From Bacillaceae bacterium OF18-1A (GTDB lineage Bacteria > Bacillota > Bacilli > Bacillales > Bacillaceae_G), in assembly GCA_027694045.1 (NCBI GenBank), contig JAQEWB010000012.1:1-64000 (forward strand): a DNA stretch of 64,000 bases, in the 5' to 3' direction. The translations under genes were made by a program, and so were the position numbers. The notes under the pieces were generated by a model. The model searched no databases. It saw only the letters and a list, made by a program, of their open reading frames with translations, and was not told the origin of the DNA. Positions 51,446 through 60,011 of this stretch are shown piece after piece (positions within the stretch are counted from its first letter, which is position 1; the number at the start of each line of letters is the position of its first letter).

Positions 51446-51538
51446 ACGTTTGCACAATCCCTGCGTTAGCATTAACTAACAGGTTCGAAGGGTCGGAACG
51501 AAGTGTTCCCTCTCAGCGGCATGGCTCCCCCTGTGATA
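51446..51538 (-). promoter_or_regulatory. TPP riboswitch (THI element)
   Basis: On the minus strand the conserved blocks are in order: CAGGGGGAGCC, GCTGAGAGGG, a variable stem GGAACACTTCGTTCC, GACCCTTCGAACCTG, TTAGTTAATGCTAACGCAGGGA. This is the classical thi-box. It sits in the leader of thiT and would shut it off when thiamine diphosphate is plentiful. Confidence 0.95.
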
Positions 51539-51684
51539 ACGAAATTCTTTATTTGTTATTGTTTATTGTAAGCTAAATGGATGAGAATGGCAAACGAATG
51601 TAGTATGACAATTATTGAAATATAATTGTAGCAAAATGTTAATAAATATGAAGCGAAAAGGTATAGTATATGAGAAATAGAGTG

Positions 51685-51713
51685 TGCTATAATTTATCTG
51701 AAAATAATTATCA
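51685..51713 (+). promoter_or_regulatory. feoA promoter with Fur box
   Basis: An extended -10, TGCTATAAT (51685-51693), is followed by TGAAAATAATTATCA (51699-51713). That matches the 7-1-7 Fur consensus TGATAAT-N-ATTATCA at all but one base and covers the start point. Iron repression by Fur is inferred. Confidence 0.85.
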
Positions 51714-51734
51714 TTCTCTTCTGGGGGGAAGGTT

Positions 51735-51962
51735 ATGAGCTTAGTAGATATTAAAATTGGTGAGAAAGTGTTAGTGAAAAGTATTCAGTCGTTAGATCAT
51801 TTATTAAAGAGAAGACTGGCTGCTTTCGGTCTTTCTGAAGGAAGCGAACTTCGTATGCAACAGAAAGCGATGTTTAAAGGTCCTTGTACATTGGAGTGTC
51901 GTGGACAGTTAATTAGTATTCGTCATTGTGACGCGAAAATGATAAAGGTGGAATTAGCGTGA
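51735..51962 (+). CDS. feoA: FeoA-domain protein
   Basis: A 75-residue SH3-like FeoA domain (LKRRLAAFGLSEGSELRM...CRGQLISIRHCDAKMIKVEL) that assists the ferrous iron permease FeoB. The ATG follows GGGGGGAAGG. It overlaps feoB by 4 bases (GTGA). The Fur box upstream points to induction under iron limitation. Confidence 0.93.
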   Translation: MSLVDIKIGEKVLVKSIQSLDHLLKRRLAAFGLSEGSELRMQQKAMFKGPCTLECRGQLISIRHCDAKMIKVELA

Positions 51963-53947
51963 ATAAGGTTGCTTTGCTAGGGAATCCGAATACAGGGAAA
52001 ACATCATTATTTAATGCACTCACTGGTTCTTATGAATATGTAGGGAATTGGAGCGGTGTAACAGTAGAAAAGAAGGTTGGTAAATTAAAAGGTAAGCAAG
52101 GAACATTAATTGATTTACCAGGCGTATATGATTTAAATCCAGTTTCACGTGATGAAGGTGTTGTTACAAACTTTCTATTAACAGACGAATTTCATCATAT
52201 GTTAAATATAGTGGATTCTTCGCAATTTGAGAGGAATATGCATTTAACATTACAATTACTTGAATTTGGTAAGCCAGTTTCAATCGGTTTAAATATGGTT
52301 GATGTGGCAAAGCAAAGAGGAATTGTAATCGACGTAAAACGATTATCAGAACTATTAGGTGTAACAGTCGTTCCGGTCGTTGCAAGAACTGGAAAAGGCT
52401 GTGAAGAATTACTTGCTACTCTTCATGAAGAGAAACAAAAAGAGAGAAAGCCATTCATTATTTCATATGGTTTACAAATGGATGAAGGGATTGCTGAGGT
52501 AATCGCTCTTTTAGAGAAAGCGAATTATGAACATCCAAGATGGTTAGCCCTTCAATTTTTCAGTAATAACGAAGTTGTAGAAAAAGAAATGAAAGCATTA
52601 CCAATTTATAAGGAACTCAGTGCTATTCGTTCTCGCTTAGCAGAAAAACTTGATTGTACGTTAGAGGAGCACATTTACAAAACTCGTGAAGCGTATATTG
52701 AAAAGTTAAAAACAAATGTTATGAAACATGAGAAAGAAGGAAAAATTCCTTTTTCGGAAAAAGTTGATAAGTTAATTACACATAAAATTTTAGGACTTCC
52801 AATCTTTTTAGCAGTTATGTTTTTTATTTTTCAGGTTACGTTTACGTGGATTGGGACACCTCTATCTGATATGTTAGATGAATTTTTTGGCGGACAGCTT
52901 ACGGATTGGGTGACAGCTGGACTTACAAGTGTCGGAGCTTCTGACTTTATTCAAGCGCTCGTTACGGAAGGTATTATCGCCGGTGTTGGTGCTGTATTAG
53001 TATTCGTCCCGCAAATCTTTGCACTATTCTTTTTCATTTCATTATTAGAAGACTCGGGATATATGGCACGAATTGCAGTTGTTATGGATAGAATTATGGA
53101 GTTCTTCGGCTTAAACGGAAAAGCCTTCATTCCGATGATTATCGGATTTGGATGTAATGTTCCAGGCATTATGGCAGCGAGAACAATTGAACAAGAGAAA
53201 GAACGTTTACTTACCATTTTAGTAACACCATTTATGTCTTGTTCTGCACGTTTACCTGTATATGCATTATTCGCAGGAGTATTCTTCCCGCATAGTCAGG
53301 CGACTGTTGTATTTTCTTTATATGTGGCTGGTATTGTTCTTGCTCTATTAGTTACAAAAATTATGTCTCTTACGATTTTAAAAGCGGAAAAATCTATTTT
53401 TGTAATTGAATTACCTCCTTACCGTGTACCACAAGCAAAAACATTGTGGTTAAGCACATGGGAGAAAGGGAAAGGTTTTGTTCGTAAAGCTGGTACATTT
53501 ATCTTTGGTGGTTCGGTTATCATTTGGTTATTAAATTATGCAGGTCCATCAGGATTTGGTGTTGATATGGGAGATAGTTACTTAGCGATGATCGGCGGGG
53601 TAATCGCACCGTTATTTGCACCACTTGGCTTTGGAACGTGGCAAGCTGCAGCATCTCTTTTAACAGGATTTTTAGCAAAAGAAGTTGTCGTTTCTACAAT
53701 GGCAATTATTTATGCGGTGAAAGAAGATGTGCTTGGAAATGTAATGGGAGCACATTATACGGCATTATCAGCGTATGCATTTATGTTCTTTATTTTATTA
53801 TACGTTCCGTGTTTAGCGACAGTAGCTGTTATTAAACGCGAAACGGGATCAGCAAAATGGACGATTTTCTCAGTCGTTTATCCGCTCGTTGTTGCTTATG
53901 TATTAACGTTTATTATATACCAAGTTGGATCTTTACTCGGATTCTAA
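51959..53947 (+). CDS. feoB: Ferrous iron transport protein B
   Basis: The 662-residue protein has an N-terminal G domain (G1 GNPNTGKTS, G3 DLPGVYDL, G4 NMVD), a helical spacer and a membrane domain with two Gate motifs (FGCNVPGIMAART and the paired C-terminal region around LTGFLAKEVVVSTMAII). It imports Fe2+. The start is GTG overlapping the feoA stop. A small Cys-rich membrane protein gene follows with a 13-base gap. Confidence 0.95.
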   Translation: MNKVALLGNPNTGKTSLFNALTGSYEYVGNWSGVTVEKKVGKLKGKQGTLIDLPGVYDLNPVSRDEGVVTNFLLTDEFHHMLNIVDSSQFERNMHLTLQLLEFGKPVSIGLNMVDVAKQRGIVIDVKRLSELLGVTVVPVVARTGKGCEELLATLHEEKQKERKPFIISYGLQMDEGIAEVIALLEKANYEHPRWLALQFFSNNEVVEKEMKALPIYKELSAIRSRLAEKLDCTLEEHIYKTREAYIEKLKTNVMKHEKEGKIPFSEKVDKLITHKILGLPIFLAVMFFIFQVTFTWIGTPLSDMLDEFFGGQLTDWVTAGLTSVGASDFIQALVTEGIIAGVGAVLVFVPQIFALFFFISLLEDSGYMARIAVVMDRIMEFFGLNGKAFIPMIIGFGCNVPGIMAARTIEQEKERLLTILVTPFMSCSARLPVYALFAGVFFPHSQATVVFSLYVAGIVLALLVTKIMSLTILKAEKSIFVIELPPYRVPQAKTLWLSTWEKGKGFVRKAGTFIFGGSVIIWLLNYAGPSGFGVDMGDSYLAMIGGVIAPLFAPLGFGTWQAAASLLTGFLAKEVVVSTMAIIYAVKEDVLGNVMGAHYTALSAYAFMFFILLYVPCLATVAVIKRETGSAKWTIFSVVYPLVVAYVLTFIIYQVGSLLGF

Positions 53948-53960
53948 AAGGAGATGTGTA

Positions 53961-54131
53961 ATGATGGTCAATGTTATAATTGGAGCTATCATTTTTGGTT
54001 ATGCAGCATATACGTTAGTTAATTTTGTAAAGAGAAGTAAAAAAGGAAAATGCGCAGCATGTTCTTTAAATAAGTCATGTCAGTCGCAAACTTGTAGTCC
54101 GGATATGGAGCAAATTGCTCATAATAAATAG
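53961..54131 (+). CDS. FeoB-associated Cys-rich membrane protein
   Basis: The 56-residue protein has one N-terminal membrane helix (VNVIIGAIIFGYAAYTLVNFV), then a cysteine-rich tail (GKCAACSLNKSCQSQTC). The family regularly follows feoB and is thought to assist iron handling (FeoC-like position). The frame is open further upstream inside feoB, but AAAGGAG is spaced for ATG 53961. Confidence 0.88.
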   Translation: MMVNVIIGAIIFGYAAYTLVNFVKRSKKGKCAACSLNKSCQSQTCSPDMEQIAHNK

Positions 54132-54140
54132 AGAATGAAC

Positions 54141-54190
54141 TGCACCTTCAATTGTTAGACACAGTCTAACAATTGAAGGTGCATTTTTTG
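54141..54190 (+). terminator. feo operon terminator
   Basis: A perfect 20-bp stem TGCACCTTCAATTGTTAGAC and its complement, loop ACA, then T6. Confidence 0.95.
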
Positions 54191-54227
54191 TATATTTACT
54201 ATCAAGTGAAAAAGTAGAGAAATATAC

Positions 54228-54306
54228 TTTTCTTCTCTTTCGTAGCAGAGCAACCTCAGCACGAAATTCCAAGCATCTTTCCACTCATTCATTATGCGTT
54301 TCTATA
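54228..54306 (-). pseudogene. DUF3967 C-terminal vestige 1
   Basis: On the minus strand, ACGCATAATGAATGAGTGGAA through EFRAEVALLRKRRK aligns base by base with the remnant at 56599 ([11 protein letters not shown]...[14 protein letters not shown]), but about 60 central bases are missing. No start and no intact frame remain. Confidence 0.55.
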
Positions 54307-54607
54307 CTTGTTTTGTTTTCTTTGCTAGTGCAAACTTCAAAAAAGTTACAAGTAGGAGGAGGAGCGGTATTCCCTGAATAAAGAGAAATCCTCCCAAAAA
54401 ATCAAGTGCAGTACTATATGGAGAGTCTGTTGCCATCGCACCTATAAATAAGGCCACTGGAATTGTGCATAGATTTACTCCTAAACTGCCCATTATGAAT
54501 GTTAGATTTTTATCCTTAGTTTGTGGTGAATCAGAATTGAATAATGAGAATACTGCAATGCCGATTATAAAATACAGTATTACATAAAGTTGATTAAGAC
54601 ACCCCAT
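54302..54607 (-). CDS. Unknown membrane protein, 101 residues
   Basis: Three predicted membrane helices (about 6-24, 36-58, 68-94) with a short polar loop (NSDSPQTKDKN) and a basic end KKTKQV. The start has a weak GAGGAATAT ribosome site. No family was recognised. It lies in a tract of decayed accessory genes. Confidence 0.6.
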   Translation of the reverse strand: MGCLNQLYVILYFIIGIAVFSLFNSDSPQTKDKNLTFIMGSLGVNLCTIPVALFIGAMATDSPYSTALDFLGGFLFIQGIPLLLLLVTFLKFALAKKTKQV

Positions 54608-54822
54608 AATATTCCTCCGTTATCCTAATTGTACCATTAGCAAGGACAATTCTGTGTGAATTTGGATGTATAGGATATTCATATAAAGTTAACATAACAA
54701 AACATTATTGATAGTAAGAAAAAAGTGGATACCTATTCTTACAAGGAGTCCATTCTTTCTTTTTCTACAACTCTATTTATATAAATTCCTCTCCTGACTG
54801 GCGGTACCTTTTCTTGCTATCA

Positions 54823-54870
54823 TCAAAACTTCTACCACAGCTTTTTCTTCTCTTGTGCAACTGCTACTTC
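54823..54870 (-). pseudogene. DUF3967 C-terminal vestige 2
   Basis: The minus strand reads EVAVAQEKKKLW-stop-KF-stop, the counterpart of [16 protein letters not shown] at 56599. Only the last 16 codons are recognisable, with a nonsense codon in place of the second Trp. Confidence 0.5.
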
Positions 54871-54886
54871 ATAACGATATGTATAT

Positions 54887-54918
54887 AAAAAGTGAAGGGA
54901 GTAATCCCTTCACTTTTT
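54887..54918. terminator. Bidirectional terminator
   Basis: A perfect stem AAAAAGTGAAGGGA / TCCCTTCACTTTTT with loop GTAA. It closes the minus-strand gene at 54953. Confidence 0.88.
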
Positions 54919-54952
54919 GAAAAATATGTAATTTCTGAATGGAAAACTAATA

Positions 54953-55300
54953 CTAGTTTTTATGATAGCCGTTTGCTAAATAAACATAGATCATACCGAT
55001 TGGAGCAATAATTGGGCTGAATGTAAACAGTAGAAATATTTTAATTATCTTCCAACCCAGCATAACCAGTAAGGGTAAAGTAATTGCTATCCCATCCATC
55101 ATAGTGTTAGCAAGGTCATCCCATACAATCGTTGCAAAAGGAAATAAAACACATGCTAATAAAGTATGTATTGTAAATAATGGTGTGCTAAATGATACGT
55201 TAAACAAAATAATACCTGTAAGAACAACAGAAATAATATATGATTTCACTAAATATTGAGTCTCAACGCCACTTAGCATTTTTTTTATAAAGTTTACCAA
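54953..55300 (-). CDS. Unknown membrane protein, 115 residues
   Basis: Three predicted membrane helices (about 18-36, 42-62, 72-108). The start follows AAGGAGAGA. No family was recognised. It sits beside another small membrane protein gene in the accessory tract. Confidence 0.65.
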   Translation of the reverse strand: MVNFIKKMLSGVETQYLVKSYIISVVLTGIILFNVSFSTPLFTIHTLLACVLFPFATIVWDDLANTMMDGIAITLPLLVMLGWKIIKIFLLFTFSPIIAPIGMIYVYLANGYHKN

Positions 55301-55857
55301 TGTAATCTCTCCTTTCTTTAATAATTTAAAAATCTCAACTTCATATATTTAATGAATTGAAAATCTTAACTTCATTATATTAATATATCATTCAATGAAA
55401 ATAAAGTGTTTTTTTACTTATTCTATCTTTTTTATTCTGTTTTTGTAAGATTAATAAAAAACAAAATAAAATAGGGAAAAAGGTATGCTTTTTTGCCTAT
55501 TTTATAGTTTATTGAAATCCACTCATCAGAACATTCACTATGTCATATTGCTACAATAAAATATAATAATAGAAAAATACAACCTCTATTCCAAAATTAC
55601 TTGCATCTCGACTGAACATTTTTTTCTTGTTTATTTATTTTTTGTAATCGCTCACGCAATAAACTAAAAATTCTTGTTTGGAAGCACAATAGTTTTTGGA
55701 TGCACTACCGAAAATTGGAAATAAGGGGAGTTAAGTGGCGGGACGTGTTTTATGCAGAAGAATAAAGTTTTTTCACATAATTAATCTAAAGGTATATATT
55801 GATTTAATGTTTTTGTATATAATAGGTGAGTTAAAAAAATCATAAGAGGTGTTAGGT
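55301..55857. other. Non-coding AT-rich spacer
   Basis: No gene, RNA or clear repeat was seen. Promoters of the flanking divergent genes must lie here. The last 60 bases hold a plausible AT-rich promoter region for the lipoprotein gene at 55858. Confidence 0.4.
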
Positions 55858-56484
55858 GTGAAAAAGACAGGGGTATTATTTCTTCTTATTTCTTGTTTAA
55901 TGTTAGCTGCTTGTGGAAATGTTGAAAAAACAGCAAGTGAATCACAAGGAGAGAAAGAGACACAGAAATCGGATAAACAGGATACTGCACAAGAAGTAAA
56001 AGAGACGCAGAAATCGGATGAACAGGATGCTGCACAAGAAGTAAAAGAGACGCAGAAATCGGATGAACAGGATAACGTACAAGAAGTAAAAGAGACGCAG
56101 AAATCGGATAAACAGGATAACGTACAAAAAGTAAAAGAAACGCAGGAAGAAAATAATGAGGCAAGTGATCTAAACGTGCCTGCTCAAAAGAAAGAGAACC
56201 TTCCTGAAAAACAAAATATTGTACTGCAAAATTTACAAATAAACTGTAATGAATATGATAAGGAATTTACATTACGTGCTGGGGATAAAATTGATAAGTT
56301 GCTGATCGAGAGCATAACAAACGATGAGATGGTTGTTAAATATGATAATGGTGAAAAAAAACCGTTTCAATTGGGAGACGGTGTTTCAGTTAAAATGAAT
56401 GCTGGATCTTATACTATCACACTAACAGATATCCGAGACGGACATGTTACAGCGTATGTCCTTGATACGAAATGTTTTCAATAA
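55858..56484 (+). CDS. Lipoprotein with four tandem 15-residue repeats
   Basis: The 208-residue protein has a lipoprotein signal peptide (KKTGVLFLLISCLMLAAC, lipobox LAAC), then a linker of four 15-residue units of the type ETQKSDKQDTAQEVK, then a C-terminal beta-rich domain of about 90 residues (LQINCNEYDKEFTLRAGDKI ... YVLDTKCF) with two cysteines that may pair. GTG 55858 is chosen because AGAGGTG lies 6 bases upstream; an in-frame GTG at 55849 overlaps that site. No function is recognised. The linker probably spans the cell wall. Confidence 0.8.
   Translation: MKKTGVLFLLISCLMLAACGNVEKTASESQGEKETQKSDKQDTAQEVKETQKSDEQDAAQEVKETQKSDEQDNVQEVKETQKSDKQDNVQKVKETQEENNEASDLNVPAQKKENLPEKQNIVLQNLQINCNEYDKEFTLRAGDKIDKLLIESITNDEMVVKYDNGEKKPFQLGDGVSVKMNAGSYTITLTDIRDGHVTAYVLDTKCFQ
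55957..56136 (+). repeat. Four 45-bp tandem repeats inside the lipoprotein gene
   Basis: Four nearly identical 45-base units starting GAGACACAGAAATCGGAT encode the charged linker. Units 2 and 3 differ at only a few bases. Such a coding repeat can change copy number between strains without shifting frame. Confidence 0.9.
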
Positions 56485-56485
56485 T

Positions 56486-56530
56486 AAAAAGGCAATGATG
56501 TGGACTTTAACCCGTCATTGTCTTTTTTTA
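56486..56530 (+). terminator. Terminator of the repeat lipoprotein gene
   Basis: GGCAATGATG pairs with CGTCATTGTC, followed by T7. Confidence 0.85.
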
Positions 56531-56598
56531 TTATTCTCTTTCTAACAGAGAATAAGTCCTACTCTTTCTAGGGCTTCACGCTTTAATCCCCTTCCTTT

Positions 56599-56828
56599 TT
56601 ACCAGAACTTCCACCATGGCTTTTTCTTCTGTTTCGTTGCCGCAACCTCATCCCGAAATTCCTGCATTAATCTCTTCGTTTCCTGTATCTCACGTAGTGT
56701 TTTTACAAGCGTCTCATCTCGGGCTTCCAATCGTTTTTCCACCCGTTCATTATGTGCTTCTACACTTACCTTGATTCATTTCTTGCAGCATAACGCTGTA
56801 CTGTTCCTGTAATTGTTGTTTAATGTGG
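56599..56828 (-). pseudogene. DUF3967 remnant cut by the insertion element
   Basis: The minus strand reads [16 protein letters not shown], then a frameshift near 56772, then [36 protein letters not shown] and [17 protein letters not shown] before a stop. This is the coiled-coil C-terminal part of DUF3967 proteins. The upstream part is missing where the IS3-like element begins. Confidence 0.75.
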
Positions 56829-58265
56829 AATGACACTAAATCCGTTTTCTCAGGTTCTTCTTTAATTAGATTTGGGTTAACTTTTTCTATGGCTAAATTT
56901 ACAGCTGATGAAAAAATACAAATCGTTCTACGTTATTTGAACGGAAATGAAAGTTATCGAGAAATCGGTAAAGCGATCCGGTATAAGTGGCACAATCATT
57001 TTGAATTGGGTAAACCAATCTAAACAGAATGGTGTGGAAGCTTTTCTAAAACGATGTACAAATTACACACAACAATTTAAACTAGACGTACTAAATTTTA
57101 TGATTGAAAACGGTATGTCCTTATTTGAGACAGCAGCTATCTTTAACATTCCTGCCCCTTCAACGATTTCTATTTGGAAAAAACAACTCAAAGCGCAAGG
57201 AATTGATGCCCTTCAATCTAAGAAAAAGAGGCGTCCATCCATGAAAAAAGATTCAAATAAATAAGTAAAACAAACTTTAGCTGAAGAGTCAGTCGAAGCA
57301 CTTGAAGCACGTATTAAACAGCTTGAAATGGAAAATGAGTACTTAAAAAGGTTGAATGCCTTAGTTCAAAACAAGGGAAAATCACGAAACAAGACAAAGC
57401 GCAAGTCGTCTATGAATTAAGGCGTAAATATTCGGTGAAGGCACTCGTGGAACTAGCTACTATTCTACGAAGCACGTATTATGATTTAGTAAAGAAAATG
57501 AATCGCCCAGATGTAGATGCCGATTTGAAAGCTGAGATCAAAGTGATTTATGAGGAGAATGAAGGTCATTATGGCTACCGTTGCATTCGTGATGAGTTAA
57601 CGAATCGTGGTCAGAAAGTGAATCACAAAAAGGTACAACGTGTTATGAAGAACTTGGATTAAAGTGTGTTGTGTGTATGAAGAAATATAAATCTTATAAA
57701 GGAAAAGTCGGTAAAATTGCACCCAATATTTTAGAGCGGAATTTTTATGCAGATGCACCGAATCAAAAATGGGTAACAGACATCACAGAGTTTAAATTGT
57801 TTGGAGAAAAACTGTATGTATCACCTGTATAATGGTGAAATTATTGCCTATACAATGGGTTCTAAATCGACGTATTCACGTATTTCAGAGATGTTAGAGA
57901 AAGTATTAGAACGTTTACCTGAAAACCACCAGCTACTGATGCATTCGGATCAAGGATGACATTATCAAATGAGACAGTACGTCCGTACACTTGAATCAAA
58001 GGGTATCGTATAGAGTATGTCTCGAAAAGGAAACTGTTACGACAACGCAGTAATAGAGAATTTATTTGGAATCATGAAGTCTGAGTTTCTCAACATAAAA
58101 GAGTTTGAAAGTGTAGAGCACTTCAAAATAGAATTAGAAAAATATATAGATTATTACAATACAAAACGGATAAAGGCAAAATTAAAAATGAGCCCGGTGC
58201 AATACCGGACTCACTTTTATCAAGCTGCCTAATGAAATAACCGTGTCTAACTTTTAGGGGTCACT
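56829..58265 (+). mobile_element. Decayed IS3-family (IS150-like) insertion sequence
   Basis: A two-gene transposase layout lies between imperfect ends: GAATGACACTAAA on the left, and GAAGTGACCCCTAAAA, read inward, on the right. Boundaries are accurate to a few bases. The left end interrupts the DUF3967 gene. I could not find a clear target duplication, in line with old age or a flanking deletion. Confidence 0.75.
56889..58232 (+). pseudogene. IS3-family transposase orfA/orfB, multiply disabled
   Basis: OrfA (MAKFTADEKIQIVLRYLNG...) has a frameshift near 56975 and a nonsense codon at 57262, after which a leucine-zipper-like stretch continues in frame. OrfB runs from about 57396 (KAQVVYELRRKYSVKALVEL) with a frameshift near 57655, a small deletion near 57827, TGA at 57957 (SDQG-stop-HYQ) and TAG at 58011. 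DDE residues can still be placed: DITEF, HSDQG and NAVIENLFG. No functional transposase can be made. Confidence 0.85.
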
Positions 58266-58287
58266 TCGAATTAGCAAAGCTTTTTTC

Positions 58288-58866
58288 TTACTTCTTAATT
58301 TTTACAAGTTGAGAAGCTTCTACACCATTTTTACCAGGGAATTCTTTACTTGGATCTTTATCGAATTTTAATATACCTACCGATTTTTCGTCCCCTTTTA
58401 CATTGCCATAAGTCGCATCATCAACAATTGCGAACATATCTGCATATGCACGGCCACTTCCGATAATTGTGTTGCCTTCATATTTTAATTTTGCTCCATC
58501 AATTGTAGTGTTTTCTACTTTCTCTTTTGCAAATAATACACCTTGCTCTGCTGTTACAGCTGGTAATTTATCAAGTGGTTTCGTGTTGTCTTTTTCATCG
58601 ACCTTTTGTAGTAATTCTTTTTTAACAAGATCTTCACCAGTTTTTTTATCCATTACAAGAACCTTTTTATCATCTAATGTTGTCATTTTCATTTTATAGA
58701 AGTCTTTTTCCTTTACTTCTTTTTTATTTTTATCTGTAATTTGCTGAACTTGTTCTTCTGATCCGTACAGTACAAAACCGTTTGCTTTTTCTCCTAATAA
58801 AGAACAACCTGATAATGCTCCGAATGAAATTGCTGCCGCTAACCCGATACCTAGTAATTTTTTCAT
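58288..58866 (-). CDS. Unknown lipoprotein under the shared 44-bp motif
   Basis: The 192-residue protein has a lipoprotein signal peptide (LLGIGLAAAISFGALSGC, lipobox LSGC), then a soluble lysine-rich domain (GFVLYGSEEQVQQITDKN...GSGRAYADMFAIVDDATYGNVKG). No family was recognised with certainty. The ATG follows AAAGGAG. The promoter region contains site P4 of the 44-bp motif. Its 3' end lies next to the dead IS element. As a membrane-anchored protein it would fit an envelope-stress regulon. Confidence 0.82.
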   Translation of the reverse strand: MKKLLGIGLAAAISFGALSGCSLLGEKANGFVLYGSEEQVQQITDKNKKEVKEKDFYKMKMTTLDDKKVLVMDKKTGEDLVKKELLQKVDEKDNTKPLDKLPAVTAEQGVLFAKEKVENTTIDGAKLKYEGNTIIGSGRAYADMFAIVDDATYGNVKGDEKSVGILKFDKDPSKEFPGKNGVEASQLVKIKK

Positions 58867-58957
58867 GATAATTTCTCCTTTATATATGGTTTATAGTAAA
58901 TACAGTTTTTGTATTAGTTCTTACATTATGAGAAGCTCGTTTGTTGCTTCTGGTATT

Positions 58958-59022
58958 AGTGTATAAGAAATATCGAGATGTAACTATCGAGTTATCTTAC
59001 AGTAACATTACAATAATGTAAT
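58958..59022 (-). promoter_or_regulatory. Shared 44-bp motif, site P4, with -10
   Basis: On the minus strand the motif runs from 59022 to 58979 (ATTACATTATTG...TGTAAGATA...CTCGATAGTTACA). TACACT follows at 58963-58958. About 90 bases of leader precede the lipoprotein start. Confidence 0.75.
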
Positions 59023-59155
59023 TTAGTGAAAGTACATAAAAATAAGTGAATTTTAGAGGGGTTAATGAGAATATATTAGGAATACAATATTATATCTGGA
59101 ATGTCATATTATATTGACTATATTTTGGAAATAACATGTAAGGACATCTTAGTTT

Positions 59156-59164
59156 TGTTATAAT
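59156..59164 (+). promoter_or_regulatory. Possible pspA promoter
   Basis: An extended -10, TGTTATAAT, lies about 105 bases before the pspA start. No matching -35 was seen and no clear sigma-W type site. Apart from this and P4, the spacer 58867-59268 shows nothing. Confidence 0.45.
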
Positions 59165-59268
59165 AAACACATAGGCTATAAAAATGAATATTCTTTACGT
59201 AGAGGGAGATTTTAAAGTTCTCCAAGTAGTGAATTTGAAATATGAGGTATATCATAGGAGGAATTTGA

Positions 59269-59934
59269 ATGTCTGTATTTAAACGATTAAGAGATTTAAC
59301 AATGTCAAATGTGTATTCATTAATTGAAAAAGCGGAAGATCCAGTTAAGATGACGGATCAATATTTACGTGATATGCAAGCGGATGTGCAGGAAGCTGAG
59401 AAAAGTGTAGCGGCTCAAATTGCACTTGAGAAAAAGTTTAAATTATTATTCGAAGAGCAAGAGGCACTTGTGAAAAAACGTGAAGAACAAGCTCATATGG
59501 CTGTTCAAGCAAGCAACCTTGATCTTGCGCGTCGTGCTCTTGAAGAGAAACAAAATGCAGAGCAAAAGATGAATGAATATAAAGCAAGCTATGAGCAAAA
59601 TAAAGCAGCTGCTGATAATCTTCGCGCGAAGTTAGAAGAAATGCGTAAGCAATTAACAGAGCTGAAAAATAAACGTGAAACACTTGTAGCACGTGTAAAT
59701 GCGGCGAAAGCACAAAAGAATATTAATCAAGCGATGTCTGGATTCGATTCAAATTCAGCAAAAGCTGGTTTAAGTCGTATGGAAGAGAAAGCTCTTCAAT
59801 TAGAGGCTGAAGCAGAAGCAAGCGGTGAAGTTTATAAGAAAGAAAAATCATTAGACGATGAATTCGCAAGCTTAAACAAAAATTCTGCTGTTGACGATGA
59901 ATTAGCTCGTATTATGAAGCAGTATGAGAAATAA
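59269..59934 (+). CDS. PspA/IM30 (LiaH) family membrane-stress protein
   Basis: A 221-residue, almost wholly alpha-helical coiled-coil protein (MSVFKRLRDLTMSNVYSLIEKAEDPVKMTDQYLRDMQ at the start). PspA proteins bind inner-leaflet phospholipid and protect the membrane under stress. The ATG follows AGGAGG. It is the first gene of a four-gene operon with DUF350, DUF4178 and DUF4247, a grouping known in Bacillus and related to E. coli yjfIJKL. Confidence 0.92.
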   Translation: MSVFKRLRDLTMSNVYSLIEKAEDPVKMTDQYLRDMQADVQEAEKSVAAQIALEKKFKLLFEEQEALVKKREEQAHMAVQASNLDLARRALEEKQNAEQKMNEYKASYEQNKAAADNLRAKLEEMRKQLTELKNKRETLVARVNAAKAQKNINQAMSGFDSNSAKAGLSRMEEKALQLEAEAEASGEVYKKEKSLDDEFASLNKNSAVDDELARIMKQYEK

Positions 59935-59952
59935 TATAGAATAGACAAAGAA

Positions 59953-59987
59953 GCCGACATGTCTGAAGAGAATTCATGTCGGTTTTC
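59953..59987 (+). terminator. Hairpin between pspA and the DUF350 gene
   Basis: GCCGACATG pairs with CATGTCGG, followed by TTTTC. It is probably a partial terminator that raises PspA above the downstream proteins. Confidence 0.65.
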
Positions 59988-60011
59988 ATTATATTTAGAG
60001 GAGGTTTTGCA

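Larger units (their letters stand above)
54608..54952. other. AT-rich spacer with a gene vestige and a terminator
   Basis: Apart from the DUF3967 vestige at 54823-54870 and the terminator at 54887-54918, no structure or gene is seen. Confidence 0.5.

Noticed and set aside
54075..54284. 69-codon minus-strand frame after the feo operon
   Set aside because: It runs through the feo terminator and the DUF3967 vestige; no start signal.
55886..56164. 92-codon minus-strand frame with repeats opposite the lipoprotein
   Set aside because: It is the mirror of the 45-bp coding repeats; the plus-strand frame has the lipobox and ribosome site.
56823..57264. Two overlapping frames at 56823 and 56947 as separate genes
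   Set aside because: They are the two halves of a frameshifted IS3 orfA.
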